Positions 59,135 to 64,000 of a DNA stretch of 64,000 bases are shown piece by piece. The notes beneath the pieces are model-generated. The model saw only the letters and a program-made list of their open reading frames with translations. It was not told the DNA's origin and ran no database searches. Positions within the stretch are counted from its first letter, which is position 1. Every line of letters starts with the position of its first letter. The position numbers were made by a program, and so were the translations under genes. The DNA is from Nocardia brasiliensis IFM 10847. Lineage in GTDB: Bacteria; Actinomycetota; Actinomycetes; Mycobacteriales; Mycobacteriaceae. The stretch lies in NCBI RefSeq assembly GCF_000710915.1, contig NZ_BAUA01000063.1, forward strand, positions 33,170 to 97,169, given 5' to 3'.

Positions 59135-60553
59135 CTACTTCTTGCCGCGCTCACGCTTCTCGCGGACGCGCACCGAGATGCGCACCGGCGAACCGTCGAA
59201 GTTGAACTCCTCACGCAGCCTGCGTTCCAGGAAGCGGCGGTAGCCCGCCTCCAGGAAACCGGTGGTGAACAGAACGAACGTCGGCGGACGGGTCGAAGCC
59301 TGGGTGGCGAACAGGATGCGGGGCAGGCGACCGCCACGCATCGGCGGCGGGGTCGCCGCGACCACTTCCTTCAACCAGTTGTTCAGACGACCGGTGGAGA
59401 TGCGCTTGTCCCACGACTCGAGTGCGGTCTCCATCTGCGGCACCAGCTTCTGCACCGCGCGACCGGTGTGCGCCGAGATGTTGACCCGCTGCGCCCACGG
59501 CACCCGCACCAGATCCCGGTCGATCTCGCGCTCCAGTTGCAGGCGCCGGTCCTCGTCGACCAGATCCCACTTGTTGAAGGCCAGCACGAGCGCGCGACCG
59601 GAGTCCGCGACCATGCTGATCACCCGCAGGTCCTGCTCGGTCATCGGCTGCGAGGCATCGATCAGCATGATCGCGACCTCGGACGCCTCCAGCGCCGCCT
59701 TGGTGCGCAGCGACGCGTAGAACTCGGTGCCGCTGGAATGCGAGACCTTGCGGCGCAGACCCGCGGTATCGACGAATTTCCAGATCTTGCCGCCCAATTC
59801 GACCAGCGAGTCGACCGGGTCGACCGTGGTGCCCGCGACATCGTGCACCACCGAACGCTCGTCGCCGGCCAGCTTGTTCAACAGGCTGGACTTGCCGACA
59901 TTCGGCTTGCCGACCAGGGCCACCCGGCGCGGACCGGCGCCGCCGGTGCCCTCTCGCGGCGTTTCCGGCAGGACGGCGAGCACGTCGTCGAGCAGATCGC
60001 CGGTGCCGCGGCCGTGCGCCGCACTCACCATGCGCGGCTCACCCAGACCGAGCGACCACAGCGCGGCGGCCTCGGACTCGATGCGCTGATCGTCGACCTT
60101 GTTGGCGACCAGGATCACCGGAATCTTGGAGCGGCGCAGCTTCTTCACCGCGGCCTCGTCGGTGGCGGTCGCGCCGACCACGGCGTCGACCACCAGCAGG
60201 ATCGCGTCGGCGGTCTGCATCGCCACCTCGGCCTGGCGCGCCACCGACTGCTGCAGGCCCTTGGCGTCGGGCTCCCAGCCACCGGTGTCCTGTACCAGGA
60301 AGCGCCGGCCCGCCCAGTTCGCCTCGTAGGAGATCCGGTCCCGGGTGACGCCGGGAATGTCCTCGACGACCGCCTCACGGCGGCCGAGGATCCGGTTCAC
60401 CAGCGTCGACTTGCCCACATTCGGGCGGCCCACCACCGCGAGCGTCGGCATCGCGAGCAGCTCTTCACCGTCGAGCTCGCCGTCGAGATCGGTCAGCTCC
60501 CACTCGGTTTCGTCACTCCAGATGCCGTCGCCGGCCATCACGTCTTCGGTCAC
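59135..60553 (-). CDS. der: Ribosome-associated GTPase Der (EngA)
   Basis: 472 residues, two tandem GTPase domains and a KH-like C-terminus. G1 motifs [10 protein letters not shown] and [11 protein letters not shown]3 DTGGWE and DTAGLR; G4 NKVD and NKWD. The C-terminal KH-like domain holds [20 protein letters not shown]. Der is essential for 50S subunit maturation. A 35-40 residue acidic N-terminal extension is common in actinobacteria. The start overlaps the cmk stop by 4 bases. Last gene of the scpB-rluB-cmk-der operon. Confidence 0.97.
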   Translation of the reverse strand: MTEDVMAGDGIWSDETEWELTDLDGELDGEELLAMPTLAVVGRPNVGKSTLVNRILGRREAVVEDIPGVTRDRISYEANWAGRRFLVQDTGGWEPDAKGLQQSVARQAEVAMQTADAILLVVDAVVGATATDEAAVKKLRRSKIPVILVANKVDDQRIESEAAALWSLGLGEPRMVSAAHGRGTGDLLDDVLAVLPETPREGTGGAGPRRVALVGKPNVGKSSLLNKLAGDERSVVHDVAGTTVDPVDSLVELGGKIWKFVDTAGLRRKVSHSSGTEFYASLRTKAALEASEVAIMLIDASQPMTEQDLRVISMVADSGRALVLAFNKWDLVDEDRRLQLEREIDRDLVRVPWAQRVNISAHTGRAVQKLVPQMETALESWDKRISTGRLNNWLKEVVAATPPPMRGGRLPRILFATQASTRPPTFVLFTTGFLEAGYRRFLERRLREEFNFDGSPVRISVRVREKRERGKK

Positions 60554-61293
60554 TGCGAACCTCCCGTCCGGCCTACCGAAATCTGCTGCGCGACAACGCG
60601 GTACAGCTCGTCGATGACCTCATCCATGTTCAGGTCGCTGGTGTCGACCAGCACGGCGTCGTCGGCCGGACGCAGCGGGGACACCTTGCGGGTGGAATCG
60701 AGGTTGTCGCGTCGCTGCACATCGGCGAGCACGGCCTCGTAGTCGTCGCCGCGGCCTTCGGCGATGTTCTGCTGATTGCGCCGATGCGCGCGCGCCTCCG
60801 CCGAGGCGGTCAGGTAGATCTTGGCGTCCGCGTCCGGCAACACGACGGTGCCGATATCCCGGCCCTCCACCACGATTCGCTGTGCGTCCGTGGTGATCTC
60901 GCGCTGCAACGCGACCAGCAGCTCCCGGACCTCGGGCACGGCCGACACCGCGGAGACCGCCTTGGTGACGGCGTCGCCACGGATCTCCGAGGACACGTCC
61001 TCGCCGTCGAGACGGATCACCTCACGGCTCGGATCGGTACCGATCGAGAGCGGCAGTTCCTTCACCGCGGCGCCGATCGCGGCGGCGTCGGTCAGCTCGA
61101 CACCCGCGCGCAACACCCGCAGTGTCGCCACCCGGTACATCGCACCGGTGTCGAGATAGCGGGCGCCGAGCCGGGTCGCCAGGCGCCGCGAGACGCTGGA
61201 CTTGCCGGTACCGGACGGGCCGTCCATCGCCACCACGAGCGCACCGGTCCCCGACATCTGCCGGGGGGCCTCGACCGGAATCTCCACACCCAT
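60550..61293 (-). CDS. cmk: Cytidylate kinase
   Basis: 247 residues. P-loop [25 protein letters not shown], the CMP-binding insertion and [23 protein letters not shown] arginines in [12 protein letters not shown]. It phosphorylates CMP and dCMP with ATP. The ATG at 61293 overlaps the rluB stop as TGATG. Confidence 0.97.
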   Translation of the reverse strand: MGVEIPVEAPRQMSGTGALVVAMDGPSGTGKSSVSRRLATRLGARYLDTGAMYRVATLRVLRAGVELTDAAAIGAAVKELPLSIGTDPSREVIRLDGEDVSSEIRGDAVTKAVSAVSAVPEVRELLVALQREITTDAQRIVVEGRDIGTVVLPDADAKIYLTASAEARAHRRNQQNIAEGRGDDYEAVLADVQRRDNLDSTRKVSPLRPADDAVLVDTSDLNMDEVIDELYRVVAQQISVGRTGGSQ

Positions 61294-62780
61294 CACAACG
61301 ACACCGCCTCGTAGAGTTTGCCGATTTCCGCGCGACCGAGCACCCGCAGCGTGCCCGGCCGCTGGTCGCCGAGCGCGACCGGACCGATGTTGGTGCGCAC
61401 CAGCCGGGTCACCGGATGGCCGACCGCGTCCAGCAGCCGTCGCACGATGTGTTTGCGCCCTTCGTGCAACACCAGTTTCACCAGAGAACGCCCCTCGCCC
61501 AGCTCGAGCACCTGGAAGCTGTCCACCTTGGCGGGACCGTCCTCCAGCTCGATGCCGTCCTTGAGGCGTTTGCCGACCGACTTGTGCACCTCGCCGTTGA
61601 CCGTCGCCAGATAGGTCTTCGACACCTGGAACGACGGATGCATGAGCCGGTGCGCCAGATCGCCGTCGTTGGTGAGCAGCAGCAGACCCTCGGTGTCGGC
61701 GTCGAGGCGCCCGACGTGGAACAGGCGCTGACCCGCCGCCACCCGCTCGGCGACGATGTCGCCGACACAGGGGCGACCCAGGTCGTCGGACATGGTGGAC
61801 TGCCAGCCCTTGGGCTTGTTCAACGCGATGTGCACGAGCTCCTCGCGCACCATCACGCGGGTGCCGTCCACTCGGACCACCGCGACCTGCGGATCGATCC
61901 GCAGGCCCTGCTCGCGCACGATCGCGCCGTCGACCTCCACCCGGCCCTGCGCGATCATCTCCTCGGCAGCGCGACGCGAGGCCACCCCCGCCTTGGCCAG
62001 CACCTTCTGCAAACGCTCGCCCTCGCCCCACGGCATCTTGACGTGGCCCTCGGCGGCCGCGGGCTCCACGTGCTGGCGCTTCGCGGGCTTGGCATTGCTG
62101 AGCAGCGGAGCGGACTGCGTCTGCTTCTGCGGCTTCGGGTTCTTCTTCTTGCCGGTCGGCGCGGGCTGGGCGGCCCGGCGCACCGGGATGCCGTTCGGCG
62201 GGGTGCCCCACTGGGCGGTGCCGCCCTGGCCCGGGCCACGTCCCGAATTGCCTTGCGCGGAGCCGCTTTCGGTCCGGGGGCGGTAGGAGGCGCCCTGTGC
62301 GGAGCCGTCGGTGCGCCCGCGGTATCCGTTGCCGCCCTGGGCGGGGCCGTCGGAACGGCCGCGGTAGCCGTTGCCGCCCTGTGCAGTTCCGTTGCGGGAG
62401 CCGCGGTATCCGTTGCCGCCCTGGGTGTTTCCGCCGTCATTACGGCCGCGATAGGAGCCGTCGCCATCGGAGCGGCCGCGGTAGGAGCCACCTTCCGTAC
62501 GGTCGCGGTACGAGCCGCCTTGCGCTGCGCCGCCGCGGTAGGAACCGCCGCCGTCCTGGCGGTCCCGGTACGAGCCGCCCGCGTTGCCGCGATACGCGTT
62601 GCCGCCCTGGGCGTTTCCGCGGGAGGCGGTGCCGCGATATCCCCCGTCGCCGCGGGCGCTGCCGCGGTCTGTTCCCCCGCGAGCCGCACTGCGTGCGTCT
62701 CGCGTCGCGCCACCCCTGGTGGGCTGGTCGCTGCGTTTCCTACGATCCGGTGTGCCATCTCGGCGAGCGGGCGTATTCAT
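61293..62780 (-). CDS. rluB: 23S rRNA pseudouridine synthase RluB with Gly/Arg/Tyr-rich N-terminal extension
   Basis: 495 residues; E. coli RluB has about 290. Residues about 252-310 are the S4 RNA-binding domain ([20 protein letters not shown]), and the synthase domain follows, with catalytic Asp360 in [19 protein letters not shown]. It modifies U2605 of 23S rRNA. The first 245 residues are disordered and low-complexity, with about eleven YRG/YRD-type repeats between 48 and 168 (GGNGYRGR and GGSYRGR variants), then a Lys/Pro-rich linker. RGG-like tails bind RNA. It starts 9 bases after the scpB stop. Confidence 0.95.
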   Translation of the reverse strand: MNTPARRDGTPDRRKRSDQPTRGGATRDARSAARGGTDRGSARGDGGYRGTASRGNAQGGNAYRGNAGGSYRDRQDGGGSYRGGAAQGGSYRDRTEGGSYRGRSDGDGSYRGRNDGGNTQGGNGYRGSRNGTAQGGNGYRGRSDGPAQGGNGYRGRTDGSAQGASYRPRTESGSAQGNSGRGPGQGGTAQWGTPPNGIPVRRAAQPAPTGKKKNPKPQKQTQSAPLLSNAKPAKRQHVEPAAAEGHVKMPWGEGERLQKVLAKAGVASRRAAEEMIAQGRVEVDGAIVREQGLRIDPQVAVVRVDGTRVMVREELVHIALNKPKGWQSTMSDDLGRPCVGDIVAERVAAGQRLFHVGRLDADTEGLLLLTNDGDLAHRLMHPSFQVSKTYLATVNGEVHKSVGKRLKDGIELEDGPAKVDSFQVLELGEGRSLVKLVLHEGRKHIVRRLLDAVGHPVTRLVRTNIGPVALGDQRPGTLRVLGRAEIGKLYEAVSL

Positions 62781-62789
62781 TTTGTCCTG

Positions 62790-64000
62790 TCAATCCTCGC
62801 TGCCGAGGTCCAAGTCGGCCTCGGCGGGTTTCTTCAGCTTGGTGTAACGGGGGTCCGTGTCCAAGCTCTCGTTGATCTCATCGATCAGGTCGACGCCCGG
62901 GAGCAGGGGCGCCAGCGGCGGCAGGTCGGTCAGCGACGCGAGCCCGATCCGCTCCAGGAACAGCTCGGTCGTGCTGTACGTCGTCCCGTTCGTTTCCGGG
63001 TCGACGCCGGCCTCGGCGATCAAGCCCCGAGCCAGCAGCGTGCGCATCACCCCATCGACGTTCACGCCGCGCACCGCGCTGACCCTGGTCCGGGTCACCG
63101 GTTGACGGTATGCCACCACCGCCAGAGTTTCCAAGGCCGCCCGCGTCAGTTTCGTGCGAGCGCCGTCGAGCAGCACCCGTTCCACATAGGGCGCGTACTC
63201 GCTGCGAGTATAGAAGCGCCACCCGTCTCCGACGAAACGCAGATCGATCCCGCTACCCCGCGCCGACAACTCCGCCGACAGCTCACGCAGCACCTCCTCC
63301 ACTCGCTCAGTGGTGTCGTCCAACGCCGCCGCCAACTGCTCTACCGGGGCCGGAGCGTCCACGACGAGCAACATCGCCTCCAACGCCGACCGAAACTCCG
63401 CATCCTCCAAAAACTCCGGCGTGAACTCCGACACTGTGTTGTCGGCGACTGGTGTCGCGTCGTGCGTGGGCGCGTGGGATGCGTCAGCCGCGTCGGATGC
63501 AGCGGCCGCGTCGGATGCGGCGGCCATGCCGGATGCGGCGGCCATGCCGGATGCGGCGGCATCGACCACGTCGGATGTGTGGGAGGCGTCGATTGCATCG
63601 GACGCCGAGGCAGAACGATCCTCCGGCCCCTCGGCGGTCCCGCCCTCAGCAGCCGAAGCCGACTCGACTGCACGAGCGGACGCCGTACCGGCAGCAGCAT
63701 CAACCGCACCATCTCCGGCCGAGCCGTCGGCAGACGCCGCGACAGCGACGTCCTCGGCACCGGAGTTCGCCTCGACCCCACGCGAAGGACCGGCCGCGGC
63801 AGGGCGCAGGCGACCGGCCGCAGCCGTCACTGCGCCGGCGGCAGCCGAGCCGTTGGCCGAGCCTTTCGTGCGGGCGGTGGCCATGCCGTCGCGCGTCACC
63901 TCTTCGTCTGCGGCAGCCGAGTCATGGGCGGCGGGGGTCGCGGCGACCGAGGCTTCCTGGTCAACCCCCACGGCGGCCGAGCCGTCGGCAGCAGACGTTG
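62790..64000 (-). CDS. scpB: Segregation and condensation protein B (N-terminus may be beyond the window)
   Basis: The conserved ScpB core (about the last 200 residues) has two winged helices: FRSALEAMLLVVDAPAPVEQ, WRFYTRSEYAPYVERVLLD, LTRAALETLAVVAYRQPVTR, TTELFLERIGLASLTDLPP. ScpB works with ScpA and SMC in chromosome condensation. The frame continues through an Ala-rich, disordered N-terminus to the right edge; a GTG at 63971 is possible but lacks a ribosome site, so the gene probably starts outside. Next in the operon are rluB, cmk and der. Confidence 0.88.
   Translation of the reverse strand, partial: TSAADGSAAVGVDQEASVAATPAAHDSAAADEEVTRDGMATARTKGSANGSAAAGAVTAAAGRLRPAAAGPSRGVEANSGAEDVAVAASADGSAGDGAVDAAAGTASARAVESASAAEGGTAEGPEDRSASASDAIDASHTSDVVDAAASGMAAASGMAAASDAAAASDAADASHAPTHDATPVADNTVSEFTPEFLEDAEFRSALEAMLLVVDAPAPVEQLAAALDDTTERVEEVLRELSAELSARGSGIDLRFVGDGWRFYTRSEYAPYVERVLLDGARTKLTRAALETLAVVAYRQPVTRTRVSAVRGVNVDGVMRTLLARGLIAEAGVDPETNGTTYSTTELFLERIGLASLTDLPPLAPLLPGVDLIDEINESLDTDPRYTKLKKPAEADLDLGSED
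63493..63564. repeat. Four 18-bp tandem repeats within scpB
   Basis: Units begin at 63493, 63511, 63529 and 63547, each a variant of TCGGATGCGGCGGCCATG. They encode a 6-residue Ala-rich repeat in the disordered N-terminal region, so copy number can change without breaking the frame. Confidence 0.7.

Noticed and set aside
1..64000. Search for tRNA genes, CRISPR arrays, insertion sequences and att sites
   Set aside because: No cloverleaf-like sequences, regularly spaced repeats, transposase-like proteins or flanking duplications were recognised by eye; a covariance or repeat search could still find small ones.

Overview
The window is one continuous piece of a high-GC actinobacterial chromosome, most likely Nocardia or a close relative in the Mycobacteriales. 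Reasons: GC-rich third positions throughout, GTG and occasional TTG starts, a mycothiol-type (MDMPI_N) protein, a TIGR00027-type methyltransferase, an LLM-class flavin/F420 oxidoreductase, a standalone acyl-ACP thioesterase, an AfsR/SARP regulator, and the conserved scpB-rluB-cmk-der block at the right end. I see no tRNA, rRNA, CRISPR array, transposase or phage integrase. Apart from two damaged genes the content looks like ordinary chromosomal and accessory metabolism.

Layout. 1-1859: a sugar epimerase and a GT2 glycosyltransferase (cut by the left edge). 2065-6161: a kynurenine-pathway cluster (formamidase with an AroQ-like N-terminal domain, divergent from tryptophan dioxygenase, kynureninase and a PaaX-type regulator). 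6240-8802: a berberine-bridge-type flavoprotein divergent from a LuxR regulator. 8807-12493: a GntR regulator divergent from an MFS carrier plus 5-oxoprolinase subunits B and C. 12728-16779: secreted lipase, methyltransferase, and an MDMPI-type gene divergent from a MerR regulator. 16818-18419: an unknown membrane protein. 18676-26410: a tandem-HxlR regulator followed on the same strand by a carotenoid-cleavage-type dioxygenase, an LLM oxidoreductase, a thiolase, an acyl-CoA ligase and a second thiolase. A motif matching at 15 of 17 bases precedes both the regulator and the dioxygenase.

26474-33928: a racemase-like protein without the catalytic cysteines, a methyltransferase, a GGCT-like protein, a helical unknown, an AfsR-type regulator, a SnoaL-like protein and an internally deleted SRPBCC pseudogene. 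34046-37963: marR, a DHA2 exporter carrying three C-terminal carboxypeptidase-regulatory-like domains, and a YceI protein carrying one. 38221-41963: a translationally coupled signalling operon (REC-PP2C phosphatase, CHASE3-type histidine kinase, single-domain receiver) convergent with a STAS protein. 42192-46252: a nine-gene operon led by an ECF sigma factor, with four Asp23-type proteins, one fused to a zinc anti-sigma-like module; csbD is divergent from it.

46699-49906: small membrane protein, GH25-like protein, IclR regulator and amidohydrolase. 50029-56897: a polyol ABC-transport operon whose SorC/DeoR-type regulator has a single-base frameshift, divergent from a mannitol-dehydrogenase-family gene across a perfect 16-bp palindrome. 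56916-59051: small secreted protein, acyl-ACP thioesterase and a BtrH_N/C39-like protein. 59135-64000: der, cmk, rluB and scpB in a tightly overlapping housekeeping operon. All functional assignments come from reading motifs and context by eye; no database search was run.
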